Positions 45,888 through 58,104 of a DNA stretch of 64,000 nucleotides are shown here, in pieces. The DNA lies in contig OZ287698.1 of the NCBI GenBank assembly GCA_965649825.1, positions 248,001-312,000 of the forward strand, given 5' to 3'. Origin of the DNA: Penicillus capitatus (lineage: Eukaryota > Chlorophyta). A program made the position numbers and the translations under genes. Every line of letters starts with the position of its first letter. The first letter of the stretch is position 1. Under the pieces are notes generated by a model, which saw nothing but the letters and a program-made list of their open reading frames with translations, made no database searches and was not told where the DNA came from.

Positions 45888-46382
45888 TTCACAAGCGCAG
45901 CGGAAGTCTTGGAAATAGAATGAGTGATGATTGGTTCTTGAGGGGTTAGCGACGTTCGGAGGATTCAGTGATTGCAGCCAAGAGACAACTTGTTACAACT
46001 GAGAATAGACAGCGAAGGTGGTATATGATATAAACAGAATGTAGGTGGTTCAGCGATGACAAAGGAACTTGAATGTCAAACGAAAGATGTTTTATGTGTC
46101 TGAGCCCTGCTTAAATACTCCGTTCCCGATGTGACGGCAGGAAAAACACAAGAAGTTCAAGAGTGAGTTCCTGGTGAAGTTCTAGAATGTTCCGTGAAGT
46201 TCAATCTGAACTTCCCAGGAACTCACGCCCAGTCACTACGACTCACTTCCTAGTCAGTGCGACTCAGCAGCGACGGTTACGTCGCACAGCCAAAGACGTG
46301 ACAAACACTTAGTGCCAGAAAATGCCACTTATTACATGGCCGTCCCATCAGCGTTCTGTCAGAATCGCGCCATTCTTTTACA
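45760..46382 (-). repeat. 5' LTR of the retroelement
   Basis: It is 623 bp, the twin of 37991-38613. On the minus strand it has a TATTTAA box near 46,110-46,116, about 225 nt before the ORF1 ATG that lies within the LTR. Confidence 0.92.
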
Positions 46383-46387
46383 GCCGC
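46383..46387. repeat. Right target-site duplication GCCGC
   Basis: This is the second copy of the 5-bp duplication, directly followed by the resumed F-box frame. Confidence 0.9.
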
Positions 46388-47965
46388 GTGTGTCGTGAAT
46401 GGAACGCCGTATGCAATACCTTACCTGTCAAGCTTCGACAAATGCCTCCAGAACATCTGAGCAAAGTGTTGGCCTCTTTTCCCAATGCTGTCGAAGCCAA
46501 CGCTGTCGAAGTCTCGTACTCTGGAGCTTTCCCATCAGATGACCTCGACATTGCTCGACAGCTGGCGGGTATGTCTTCACTTAAGCATCTGGGTCGACTG
46601 AGATACGCCACCGATCAAATAAGCGCCGGAGTGGAAGTCTATCATACAAAAACGTACACTCGACTGCAGTCACTGGCAGTGTACCTTAACACTGCGTCGT
46701 ATGAGAATTTCCGCAACTTGCTTTTGAACTTGACTGGACTGGAAAGATTAGACGTCGAAGTTGGATGGAAAGTCGATCCGAAATCGTGGACACCGTTTAC
46801 AGAACTCAAAGGACTCCGTGAACTCAATGTTTCAGACAGGTTATTAGAAAACGGAAGCGGACAGATCATGTTCCCTTCGACTACACTGACAAAGTTGACA
46901 GTGAACCCTTGGCCGTTAAGGAACATGTCAACGGCCAAACTGCTTGCAGTATAGTTTACTGAACTCCAGTTTTATCTTCGCTAATCGCTCTTCTGTCTTC
47001 AGGTAGTCGCTTACTACGCGGGTACTATCCGATCCTTGAATTTGCGCAAACTTCCTAATACATACGTGGAGCCTTTAACAATGTGGACAAGTTTGCGGTG
47101 CTTTGATCAACTCGAAGTGCTCGAAATGTCGGTTGACGAGGGTGAGTCAGAAGAGTTTCTGCTTTCACTCTTCTCAGTCGTCGCATCAATCGACACCCTG
47201 TGGAGTCTCACTCTAAGGATGAGGGTTTACCCAAGACATCCGACCAGGAACGTCTTTTGTTCTCTGACAAATCTACAGTCGCTCAGCCTGCTTAGCACTG
47301 CAATTTGGAGGTCCTGGTGGTCTTCAGTCTGTGTTTCACAACTGACGCGTTTGACGTCTCTGGCGCTTGAAGGAGTATCCATCGAAGGAAGCATTGTCCC
47401 TCTCGACCAACTGGTGTATCTTTCTTTGGTCATGTTGCCGCCGGTAGGGGAGGATCTGAGTAATGCGCTAATACAGTTGACAAAATTAACAGAGTTGGTG
47501 TGGGATGAATGCCGGCCCATTCTGCCGAACCACATACTATCCCAATTGAAGAATCTGCGAAGGCTGCGTCTTGATACACGAGATGATCTGGATTCAGAGT
47601 TCTTCCAGTCTCTCGCCTCGTTGCCTTATCTGACGAGTCTCACTTTTTCGAGTATATCTGAACAAGCCAGTCTGGACAGTTTCCAAATGCAGTTCACTGT
47701 GCTGACACAGCTTCAGCAACTCGAACTTAGCTGTAAGGGTACCAAGTTTGATGTCTTCGGTCTTTTCGGTGAAGGCACATTCCCTCGACTCAAATACCTG
47801 GCGTTCACACATCCGAAGCTGGAAGAAAGCGACGGACAGATACTGTTCAAGAGGTTTCCGTGTCTAAGATCCTTCAAAACGCTTCCAGAACGACGTGATA
47901 AACTGGATTTGTCGGTAAGGACACACACACCCTTGATGGCAAGGCCACTTTTTCGCCATCTGTGA

Positions 47966-50900
47966 GCTATTTTCCTCTCTGGTGGTTTTTTTTAACTCGT
48001 GAATCTTCGGTACTTTTAGATCTATCGTGTCTTGCTGACAGTTGCTCAACGTCATGACAGCCTGACCGATAATGATGAGTTTGTGTGGGCCCATCTGCTT
48101 GCTTTCATTTCATTCTCCGATCGATTCGAATTGAAGAAGTTACACACGCTCTTCATTGCTCACCACTTCCTTTTTATTTGTCAATGCACGAACAACGAAG
48201 GCAACACACCAATAAGGAACACGCAGTTTTCGTTTTACATCTAACTTTTAAGAAGAGAGCCTCTGTTCCGTATGATAACCTTAATGTTTAAACCAAGAAA
48301 GTCCTATTTTGGTTGGCCAAAGAATTCTCTAACAAACTGGACGCGGATCCGGACTTCGTTGTGCAGCTGGATCTTCAAGGATTGAAGGTCTCCGGCATTG
48401 ATAAACCTTCTCGTTTGACGTTATCTAACCGCATTCATATTTCCTGTTTCCCGAACATGGTCAGCATCCCTGTCCACTTCGTCCAACAACTGTAGGCGTC
48501 TGACGTAGGCTGGTCTGGAACGCCATCTAGAGTCTAAAGAGAAAAGCCAAGAGCAATTCGACTCGCGACTCCTAAATGAACGTAGACAAGAATAAGGAGA
48601 CGGTGGACAGGAGGAACGCGGGACGAATGATAATGGGTGACAACTGTTATGTGTGGACGAGCTGCCATAGATCGTCTTTTCATGTTCAGAAAAGAAGACA
48701 TTCGACTCGTGACAAGCGAAGACGTGAAAGGTACTGCTGCTGAGTATTTCGTGAACCTGAAGCCTCGTCGTGTTCAGGCAAAGACGGACGCACCGATTCC
48801 GAATGGCTTCGTTGTCTGATGTGGACATGTGGTGGCAACTGTAGGTAACGAACGCGACACGAATCGAACTTTCGGTCGAAATCCTCCTCGAAATCTGAGT
48901 TCCTTTCGTTTACAGCCTCTTCGGACTGTACAGTCTGATCTTCGAGTGTTTGTCAAGTCAGCAAGTGCGTTTCTTGGCAATCGCGTTTCTGCACCGACGG
49001 GATTTCTTTTTGAAGGTTGTACGGCTTCTTCTGCTAGGGTTTAAGGAGATTGTGGATTGGCGTCGAAGCGATCTTGTATTGTAACCATGATCGGCATTCT
49101 GTCTTAGGACGATTGGGTGTAGGAGAAGCGAAGAGAAACGCCCAGGCGCGTCTTCGTTGAGAATTCGGCGAAAGATGAAAGCCCCTCATCAACACAGTGC
49201 CGCAGTCGCTATTAAGCGTATGAAAACAGTGCACGGCCGCACGGGGTCTTGGATACAAACAGTAAAACGCATCATTGTGTTCAGTTGTCTAACAGTTAAA
49301 CATTAGGTCGAGGTGCTGGGTTACAGAGTGTTCACCCTTTCCTTATCCGTTCTGTCGTGTGACGTGGAATGATGCCTGGAGCTGACACCTCCGTCCCTCC
49401 CGTGCTTACCTGATACATGATGTGATGTGACTCGTCTGATGAGAGGTGCGATCCTGCAGGCAAGTGCAAGTCTTCCGCCTTCACAAACTCATCCGACGCA
49501 TCCTGGAACTCTGCAGACGTCGTATCCAATAGGCAAGCGTTGCTGCCAATCCAACCTCGCCGTCAGTCGTGTGTCTCTCCACGCATTCCAACCCACCCTG
49601 TGCAAGTGTTGAACTCCATCTCTCATTCTCTGTCTGCAAGAACACGTCTGATCTGTAGCTTCTGCTCCTTGAGTCCAGCTGCGACCGTCACGGACGAGCG
49701 ATGTATCTGTGCCTACTGGAAGCAATGGTGTTGATGTGACTGACGTCTGAGGGTAGAGTCGAGTGCAAATCCGACAAACGAAGGTCATTAACGCCATTTC
49801 CGCAGAACAGGGTCGCCGCTGTTGCATCGACGGGTCGAACGTCAAAACTCGTGTGGTTCATGTTCGAATCGCTCGAGCTGAGCAGCGCAAAACGCATTGT
49901 TGCTCGATGCGTTTCGCGTTAATGCCGACGGTCGTTGTCCACTTCGGCGAACCGTCGAGCGCATTGTCATACGTTTCGCAGCGGAGTTCGGATAGAAACC
50001 GAACATCTGACCGAGTGATCCCTCTCAGAACAGCCCAAGTAGCAGCGTAGTTTTCGCCGTTTTCGCCGTTTTCCGCTTCGCATTGAAGTACTTTGAATGC
50101 TGTGTCGCTGGGAGCATCGGCCGATGACCTCGAGCATAATGGCCTGGGAGAACCAGTTTTGCAAAACGTGTCAGAGTCGCAGATCATGCATCCATTTCCA
50201 CTGGAGGAAGAACGCGTTTGAACTGTCGAAAGACATTTGGACTAGTCGTACGGATGATCCAGAGACCAGAAAGAATGATCCCGTCGCTGGTATCTCGTTT
50301 TGCTTCTCTTTGTGTTCCATCTGGAATAGAAAGGGCTATGTATGCTTTGTGAATGACACTTCAGAACCTCTGTGCTGCTGCGATCCAAGTGTCACACTTC
50401 TGTTCTTTCCGCAGTCTTTTCTGGATTTGCGACACTCCAAGTGAGACAATTCCCGCAGTTCAATGAGAACCGACTTCGCTTCTGTGTAGACTGGAGTAGA
50501 CAGAGTGACAGCCTCTTGATGCTTACTTACCAACTGACTAAATCAGAGGTGTTTTGATGAACTTGAAGAATGCAGTGCTGTTCTACCACTGTACAAAGAC
50601 ATACCTTGGAATTCTGGTATTCTGCCAAGACTTTTTCAGTCGGGTGTCGTGTCCAACAATTACTCTTTCGACGTGGCCGCAGTGCAGACTATACAAATCG
50701 GAAGCAGAACGCAGGACATTTACCTTCTGTGCATTGGGGCTGGGGCACCTGTGTTTGGCTGGGATCCGCATCGAGCCGTTTTCGAGGGCGGTAAAAGAGC
50801 ATTGCCATTCCAGAACAAAGTCTAAAGAAGACATACTTTACGAATGACGGGCGGTTCGCCTGAAGACTCATCCGGCTTCCGAAGCAGTGGAGCTGCTTGG

Positions 50901-51395
50901 ACTGGCCAGCTTCGAACTCGTCGACTACAAAGCTGCCACAAGTTAGGATTATTGGTATGATCAGCTTTCGATGACGCCCTTTGAGTGACGCACGAGTGTT
51001 GGGCAGGCAATACCTGAAGTGACTTGCTCCCCTCACAGAGAAGAATTGAGTGAAGCCTCGACAGTGCAGAGCTTGAGTTTTCGACTGAAGACCACTTTGG
51101 ATTCTCTGTCCGAGTCTCGACTGACCCACAGCCTCCTGCTTCCTTGGATTCTGTTCACAGTTAGGGTTCTGTTCTGTTTTTTATCTGCCAGAGAACCGTA
51201 ACCCAAAACGGTGGGACCGTTTCAGGCAGTGTCGGTCAAATCAATCGCCGTCAGTCGCATTTTACGCAAAACAGAACATCCGAATTATCTTCTGCGTTGT
51301 GAACTTTGTTGCGAACTTTTCTGCGACGGCAAGCTGTTGTACCCTTTCCGTCGAACCAAAAGCGAAGACGTTCGTTGTTTACGATACGTTTAAAC
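47966..51395. other. About 3.4 kb without a confident gene
   Basis: 48,290-48,495 holds the conserved tail of the F-box duplication unit (see the findings). On the minus strand between about 49,890 and 49,360 several open pieces (MNHTSFDVRPVD..., AAGLKEQKLQIRRVLADRE, NACLLDTTSAEFQDASDEFVKAEDLHL) could be exons of one small coiled-coil gene, but I could not join or identify them. 50,100-51,300 has frames on the plus strand without recognisable domains. Confidence 0.35.
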
Positions 51396-54300
51396 ATGCA
51401 AACTCAAGCTCCAGACGAAGGACCCAGCAGTGGAGGGCCTTCCGCATCGGCAGTTAACCAAGGCGGCGAAACCATTACACCGAATGCAGCTGTCAAAGAA
51501 CGCCATGACCCAAAAGCCCTGCGCGATATCGCGCAGAAGTACGCCATCGATAGCACAAAATCGCTCGTCGCGGCCTACAACGCGGCGACGGACGACGAGC
51601 GTGCCGTCCTCCTCGGATGGTTAAACAAATATGACGAACGAAGCGATGAATGCCTCAAACCGATGACAGTCCTTGAGTATGCAGAATTGGCCAGCATCGT
51701 ATCTCGCTCCACGCAAGACGACGACATTCTGAGGAACTTGATGTATGCCATCTGTTCCTGTATCTGCCAACAGAACTTCTACAAACCGAACTTCGCTATC
51801 GCCCTCTGCAGAGCTCTTAGAATGGCGAATCCTTCCGTGTACGGTGGAGCTGCACAGCTGATAGTCATAACGAACAATCTCCTGAGCAGCATCTCTCCAG
51901 AACCGAGGATTACAAGCGAAAACTTTGCACAGAGCGAAGTGACATTTCGCGCACTTCATCAGACTCTTTTACTGCTTTCAGAATTCAATCAGAATGGCAT
52001 CTACGAAAAAGAGAAACGTAAACTTCGTCGTGCTGTCGCAGAGAAAGAGAGAGCGATGGAGCTCTCGTGCAAGTACTACCCGGTCAGCTTCCATTTCAAG
52101 ACTCTTCGACAAGCAGTGGAACGCCTCGAAACCAAAGAGGCTTCTTCGCATCTTGCACATGCAGTGCAACATGTCGGCTGCGGGCTGTGCGGATTACTGT
52201 ATGTTTTTCACTGTGTCAGAAATCTGGCAAGATGTGACATCGATCCTGCGGCGCTTCAGGAAGCGTACACGAGAGCGCAAACTGTAATTGTCGATATGGG
52301 AACGTCGAGAAGACCGTGGTTTGACACGTTCAAGAATCTGATGACAGCAAGACAAGAGGCATCGAAAGACGAAACGAAGATTGGACTTTTTGAAACCAAG
52401 TACGGTGCTGCGATGGAGCACCAAAGAAATATGAAGAATAAAGAAGACCTAAAGGCGTTGAGATACGGCATCGTGCGAGAGTCGGGAACACTCGCGCTCG
52501 AAGGTCTCTCGGAAAACGTCCGAAACTTGGCCACAGTGAAGCTGATGGATCTAGCAATGCACCAAGCTGTCAACGAAGGATGGACTGGCGATGTCGATAT
52601 CCTAATTGCACTCTTGGATGTCACGTGCGGGCTCCACGGAATCGGTCAAGGCAATGAAGACGACACCAAGAACGTGGTGCTCTCTCTGCACCAGACTTGC
52701 GAGCACTTTGCCAAGGGAGCGTTAACTCAATGGTTGGGTGGAAGTAGCATAGAAGACAAGCTTGCAGCTCGGTGTCCGCAAAAGCTGGACATAGAAAGCA
52801 AGGATTTGTGCATCAAGGTTGGCAGAGAAGTGGGATACATTCCTCTCGCCGTCATGAACTCGAAGGCAGAAGAGCTAAAGAAAAGATACCTGCACAAGGA
52901 CTTCGCAACAGTACTACCACAAAAACGCGCATTTAGGTCGACGAGAGCGCGTTGTTATGTAGGTGATTTCTTGGTTCGAGGAAGGATCTCCTAAACATGT
53001 CAAGGATATGAAGCATCATGTCGTCATCTCTGAGGAAGTTATTGAAGAGCGAAGATTCGAGTCAAGAGAGGGGGCAGAAAAAGTTATCCAAGGAATGGAA
53101 GAGATTAAGGGAGAATCCTCAAACCGCAGAAGGGATCAAGCGAAGGAATACTACGAAAAGAAGACAAGAGTCACGAAACCCATCGCTCTGGAAGACTTGT
53201 TCAAGCCAAGATCTCTCAAATCTGGAGATCCGGAAAGCGAAGTTAGGAAGGTGCTTCTCTACGGAAACCCCGGTTCCGGAAAGACGTGCATCACAAAAGT
53301 CGTCGCACACAGATGGGCGTCGGGAGAGATGGCACAGGACCTCAACGCCGTTTACGTGGTCCCGGTGAGAGTTCTCAACCGCGGCGAGTACAACGGACAG
53401 AAGTGGACAAGACTCGAGGGAGCGATATCGCAGATATGCTTCGCCGGAAGCGGGCACGCCTTCGACCACGAAGACCTCGTCTCCCAGGTGGAGCACGACC
53501 TCGACGACCCGTCGACCATGCTCATGGTCGACGGTTTGGACGAGGCAAATGACCTTGCGATGGAGCTCCTGTCCAGCGTATGGGAGCGCTCGTGCAAGGT
53601 GCTGCTTCTCTCTCGTCCTTACAACATGAGAAACGTCGAAACGCGTGTCGACGTTCAAGTGGAGTGCCTCGGATTCAACGACCAGCAGCTGCGAGAGTAC
53701 GTGGAAGGCGAGCTGTCGGAGGAAGAGGCTCCGCGACTCATCCGTTCTCTCGAGAACTCTAGCGCCATGTGGGAGATGGCGCACATTCCTGTGACAGCAC
53801 ACATTCTGTGTTCCTTGTCGAAAGAGCACAATACGGCGATCGAAGAACGAGGCAAAAGACCGAGCGTCTTTCAAGTGTACAACGACATGGCGAACTACAT
53901 CTGGAAGAGGTTCAAGACGAAGCCGGCTGCTGCAAAGGTAAAAAGATCGGATCTCTTCGACGACTTGGAGAGAATCGCATTCGAATCGCTCCGGATGGGT
54001 CTGATCCTTATCCCTCCACGACTCGTCACGCGATACGCAACGTCGACGGATGCGGCCGGGACTTTCAAGGAGAGCGGACTGCTTCTGCTCGTGATGGAGG
54101 GCCAAGAGTATCAATTCCCTCATCTTACGTTCCAGGAGTACTTCGCCGGAAGACATATCGCGAAAGGCTTACGAAACTCGGGATCCGCAGAGGAAGACAG
54201 AGTGCTCGAATTCATCCGCGAAGAAAAATACAATCGAAAACATGATTTAACGCTATCCTTCGCCATGCATGCGTACGCAGAGGGACGCAGCAAGTCGGCA

Positions 54301-56262
54301 CTGCAAGGGATGCTCTCGATCGTCGACGAAGACCCCATCGAAGTTCTCGGGATACAGCACTTCTTCTTGAGGCTGCGAGCTCTCGAGGCGACCCTAGAAG
54401 AGACAGATGAAGGCCACCTGGATGACCTTCCGAACGACGAACAAACAGTCGAGCTCGCTGAGAGTGCTCGCCAGCTGCTCGAGCGCACGATCGACGACGT
54501 TCTAATTCGCGAAATTGTGGTCAAGGAGTTCCAGCAGATGTCCGGCGTCTTGGAAGGATTCCCTCAAGTCCTCAGAAAAACCGTTGACGAAGTGAAGAAG
54601 ACGCTCGCATGCGCGCATTACTTGACATGGAAAGAAATGGCCAAGATCACAGATGTCTTGAAGCTCGCAAGGCACTCAGCGAAGCATAGCAATGCACTGG
54701 TCCAGTTCGTGTTGCAACTAGTAAAAACACTAGATGATTGGTGCAGTCCAGAAGAGCGCTTCAAAAGGCTAAGTTGCGTGGCAGAAAAGATGCCAAAGCA
54801 CGCCGGCGAAGTTCTGCCGACGCTGGCGAAGGGGTGTGTCGACGAAGACGGTGAAGTGCGTCGTAGTGCGATGGAGGGTATCGGCAGCGTGGTCGCGGCG
54901 GCGCCCCAGCACGCCGGCGAAGTTCTGCCGACGCTGGCGAAGGGGTGTGTCGACGAAGACGGTGAAGTGCGTCGTAGTGCGATGGAGGGTATCGGCAGCG
55001 TGGTCGCGGCGGCGCCCCAGCACGCCGGCGAAGTTCTGCCGACGCTGGCGAAGGGGTGTGTCGACGAAGACTCGTACGTGCGTCGTCGTGCGATGGAGGG
55101 TATCGGCAAAGTGGTCGCGGCGGCGCCCCACCACGCCGGCGAAGTTCTGCCGACGCTGGCGAAGGGGTGTGTCGACGAAGACTGGGGCGTGCGTTCTCGT
55201 GCGATGGAGGCCGTCGGCAAAGTGGTCGCGGCGGCGCCCCAGCACGCCGGCGAAGTTCTGCCGACGCTGGCGAAGGGGTGTGTCGACGAAGACTCGTACG
55301 TGCGTTATCTTGCGATTGAGGCCATCGGCAGCGTCGTCGCAGCGGCGCCCCAGCACGCATGCGAAGTTCTGCCGACGCTGGCGAAGGGGTGTGTCGACGA
55401 AGACCGTGAAGTGCGTTCTCATGCGATGGAGGGTATCGGCAGCATCGTCGCGGCGACGCCCCAGCACGCCGGCGAAGTTCTGCCGACGCTGGCGAAGGGG
55501 TGTGTCGACGAACACTCTAGCATGCGTTATCTTGCGATTAAAGCCGTCGGCAGCGTCGTCGCGGCGGCGCCCCAGCACGCCGGCGAAGTTCTGCCGACGC
55601 TGGCGAAGGGGTGTGTCGACGAACACTCTAGCATGCGTTATCTTGCGATTAAAGCCGTCGGCAGCGTCGTCGCGGCGGCGCCCCAGCACGCCTGCGAAGT
55701 TCTGCCGACGCTGGCGAAGGGGTGTGTCGACGAAGACTCTAGCGTGCGTTATCTTGCGTTGGAGAGTATCGGCAAAGTGGTCGCGGCGGCGCCGCAGCAC
55801 GCCGGCGAAGTTCTGCCGACGCTGGCGAAGGGGTGTGTCGACCGCTGGGACGTGCGTTCTCGTGCGATGGAGGGTATCGGCAAAGTGGCCGCGGCGGCGC
55901 CCCAGCACGCCGGCGAAGTTCTGCCGACGCTGGCGAAGGGGTGTGTCGACGAACACTATGAAGTGCGTGATATTGCAAGAAGGACGTTAGGAAAAGTAAA
56001 CCTAAAAGAAACTATTTCTTTGGCAACGTCGTTTCCGTCTACTTTCATGCGAGGGCTATTATTCTTCTTTGTGCGAAACTCAGTCACACTAGGTTCCCTT
56101 TCGAAAAAATCTGGAACAGTTCCCTGTATATTACACACAACCTTTTCACAAGAAATTGGTAGATGGAGTAAGGAAGCAGTTGATGTTCTCATAGTGCATC
56201 TGAAACGAGAATGCGATAAGCAGTTTCTCGGTTTGCTAGAGAACATTTGCATTAAAGAATAG
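51396..56262 (+). CDS. STAND NTPase: unknown N-terminal domain, NACHT, HEAT array
   Basis: Two open stretches join by one 46-nt intron (52959-53004), giving about 1606 residues; the frame also extends 30 codons upstream of this ATG. Residues about 90-430 are helical and resemble residues 235-545 of the NB-ARC/TPR protein (shared ALHQ, YYPVSFHFKTL and VRNLA contexts). The NACHT domain follows: P-loop GNPGSGKT (about 608-615), Walker B LMVDGLDEA, LLLSRP, and the downstream winged-helix stretch ending FPHLTFQEYFAGRHIAKGL, as in NACHT proteins of animals and fungi. Then come helices and eleven 37-residue HEAT repeats. The architecture is that of NLR-type sensors, an ATP switch with a repeat recognition end. 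The ligand and output are unknown. Confidence 0.88.
54799..56003 (+). repeat. 111-bp coding tandem repeats (HEAT array), 11 units
   Basis: Units start HAGEVLPTLAKGCVD and end VVAAAPQ. Units 1 and 2 are identical at DNA level, as are units 7 and 8; unit 10 lacks one codon. Change is concentrated in a short window after CVD (for example DGEVRRSA, DSYVRRRA, DWGVRSRA, HSSMRYLA). Confidence 0.9.
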
Positions 56263-57206
56263 GTTAGAAGAGTATTCTTCTTTTTGTTATTTCACGGGTG
56301 TCGCTTGAGCCTAAGATTCTACAGGCCCCGTATCGTCTACTTTCTCAAAGTCTATCGTCACGAAAGCATCAGCTTACTATTTTCTCTGTGCAAATGTTTT
56401 AAAGGAAAATTGAGCATCTATTCTATTCGTATTGTCATAATGCTGAAGGAGAGGAGTAGCCATGCCTAATGACGATTATGACATAAAGCATGACGAGTTC
56501 ATGACGTCATGCCCGAATATAAAACGGGGGGGGGGATTGAACGAACAATTGCCAATTGTTACAAAAGGTCAGCACCGTTCATTTCACTGTTTGCGGAAAA
56601 GCGCTATCGTTCGCATATCACCAAGTTCACGTATCAGTATTGATATGGGCGAGTACGTAAAAGCAAAAAACGGAAGAGGTTTGTTACCAAAACGTTAAAT
56701 GTGTTCCTGAACCTCTCTTATATTGCCATTCTGAAAATCTAATGATCCACTCCGCTATTTGTTGAAAAGAATTGACAGCTGAGCAATTCACACAGGGAGA
56801 AGGCTTTTTCGAAGTTGACGTATGTCTCCCTCTTTCTAGAAGTGTCTTTTACGATAAAGAATGGCCGTCAGTCTCCAACGAAGTGTATCGCATTAAGGGG
56901 TTCTACGAGCTCTTTCAAGATCGTCTAGAAATGCCGCAGATCGTGTGAATACAATTGGCCGATAAGGATTTGAAGATCAATGCACGTGTTCATTCTTGAA
57001 GCGAGTGCACGGAGAACATGTTGCCAAATGAACAACGATAAAATTCTTGTGAACTGACGTGCACTTACTAGATTGCATCCGTCTCCAATTATTACCTTGT
57101 CACGAATGGTGGGCAACGTAGTGCGGTGAAATGAAAAGCATTGCAGGACTGCATGCGTCTGACTGCCATTTTTCGAGATCGTTACCGTCCGTCCGTTCAA
57201 AAAATG
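56263..57206. other. Intergenic, no gene recognised
   Basis: It contains a G homopolymer near 56,526 and frames under 91 codons without recognisable domains. It is probably the 3' regions of the two convergent genes. Confidence 0.4.
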
Positions 57207-58045
57207 TTAAACACTAGAGGTAAATGTCTCCATCGTCCAATGGCCATCAACGAACGCACCTTGCTGAACACAGCCGCTCGATGCAAAACGAAACTCGCCT
57301 GGTCCCTTCGTACACAAATCGTCTAAAATCGAAAACGGCAGCGCAGATTCACACCTCTGGCCGGGACGTGCGAAAAGCGCCTTCATATGTCGATCCGTCT
57401 CGGAAGAGTAAACGACCCGAGTCAAACGCGCCATTCACCCAAGAGCCTTCATATTGACACTTTTGTCCCTGGACAAGGCAACCCGTCAGACAGCGACTGT
57501 TTTGAGCGTCGCTGCTACTTTGCAATGATAGATCCCTTGTCCGTGTTTTTGTCCCTTCTTCCACCCGCCGTTATAGAAGTCGCCATTCGCATATGTATAC
57601 AATCCCGAGCCACCAAAGAACCCGTCTGCAAAATCGCCTAGGCATTCCGACAAGCATGTTTACCGTAAAGCACCGCGCAGAAATCCCAACCTTCGTAACG
57701 CGATCCGTCCGGCAGCGTCATCACACCGTGTCCAGATCGGCAATTCTCCTCGTAGTTGCCGGTGTAGACGCAGCCGCTTTTCCATGTGTACACCCCTTTC
57801 CCCTGCCTCTTTCCGTGTTCCATGTGTCCCTCAAACACATCTCCATACGCTGTCTCCTCTTCGTTCGACTCCTCCTGATCGCCCTTGTCCACAGGATAGA
57901 GCATTTTGCCGTCGCCATGAGGCAATCCCTCTTCGTCAAAACCGCCCTCCCAGATCTACAGCGTCATGTCGTCCGAAACGAAATGGCCTTGACGAAAGGA
58001 ACTCGGTCGGCATACGGGAGAAGACGATGATGCTTCTTCCGCCAT
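57207..58045 (-). CDS. RSPH1: MORN-repeat protein resembling radial spoke head 1
   Basis: Five exons splice across introns of 49-60 nt. After a ten-residue acidic start (MAEEASSSSP) come WEGGFDEEGLPHGDGKMLYP, then MORN units: FEGHMEHGKRQGKGVYTW, YTGNYEENCRSGHGVMTLPDGS, YEGDFADGFFGGSGLYTYANGD, NGGWKKGQKHGQGIYHC, YEGSWVNGAFDSGRLLFRDGS and YEGAF...GPGEFRF..GCVQQGAF. The order and the ending in a GPGEF/CxQxGxF pair match RSPH1/RSP1 of the flagellar radial spoke. If right, the organism builds motile 9+2 flagella. Other MORN proteins are possible. The start is 59 bp from that of the divergent MTHFR-like gene. Confidence 0.7.
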
Positions 58046-58104
58046 ACCACGATCAGAGAAAATCGAATAAAGATACACGTGCATGCATGCGTTATGATGT
58101 GACA
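58046..58104. promoter_or_regulatory. Compact bidirectional promoter region
   Basis: Only 59 bp separate the start codons of the MORN gene (minus) and the MTHFR-like gene (plus), so both 5' UTRs and core promoters must overlap here or extend into each other's genes. It contains GATGTGACA just before the plus-strand ATG. Confidence 0.5.

Larger units (their letters stand above)
37991..46382 (-). mobile_element. Complete LTR retroelement, 8.4 kb, retrovirus-like RT
   Basis: It is bounded by 623-bp LTRs that read identical throughout, each TG to CA in both orientations, with a 5-bp duplication. Coding runs on the minus strand: ORF1 (membrane region, zinc knuckle, protease), a -1 slippery site, pol (RT, RNase H, integrase, the Ty3/retroviral order), then ORF3 (TM plus retropepsin-like). 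A primer site TGGTTTCGGAGCCGGG abuts the 5' LTR. No clear polypurine tract precedes the 3' LTR. All frames are open, so it may be active. The RT motifs LPQGWSWSP and YADD are nearer to retroviral forms than to the LPFGLxNAP of classic Ty3 elements. Confidence 0.92.
37847..47965 (+). pseudogene. F-box/LRR copy C, split by an LTR retroelement
   Basis: The gene begins at the conserved ATG (37847), reads 48 codons to the middle of the F-box, then is interrupted at 37,990 by the 8.4-kb element. It resumes at 46,388 in the same frame with CREWNAVCNTL. The rest is open to a 54-nt intron (46949-47002), which contains a stop and so must be spliced, and then to 47965. Apart from the insertion I see no disabling change, so the loss is very recent. 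Its LRRs and C-terminus differ more from copies A and B than those do from each other. Expression of the 3' part from the element is possible but unproven. Confidence 0.85.

Noticed and set aside
52994-53004. Two separate genes at 51-53 kb and 53-56 kb
   Set aside because: A 46-nt GT-AG intron joins them in phase, and the N-terminal part alone lacks any NTPase while the second part lacks a natural start.
54769-55956. Long open frame (395 codons) on the minus strand of the HEAT array
   Set aside because: It mirrors the 111-bp repeat: each unit lacks stops in several frames. Its translation is a low-complexity arginine-rich repeat, and the plus strand has a clear HEAT protein.
54836-55990. 384-codon plus-strand frame overlapping the HEAT array
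   Set aside because: It is a second stop-free frame caused by the same repeat, with an unnatural basic/cysteine composition and no domain.
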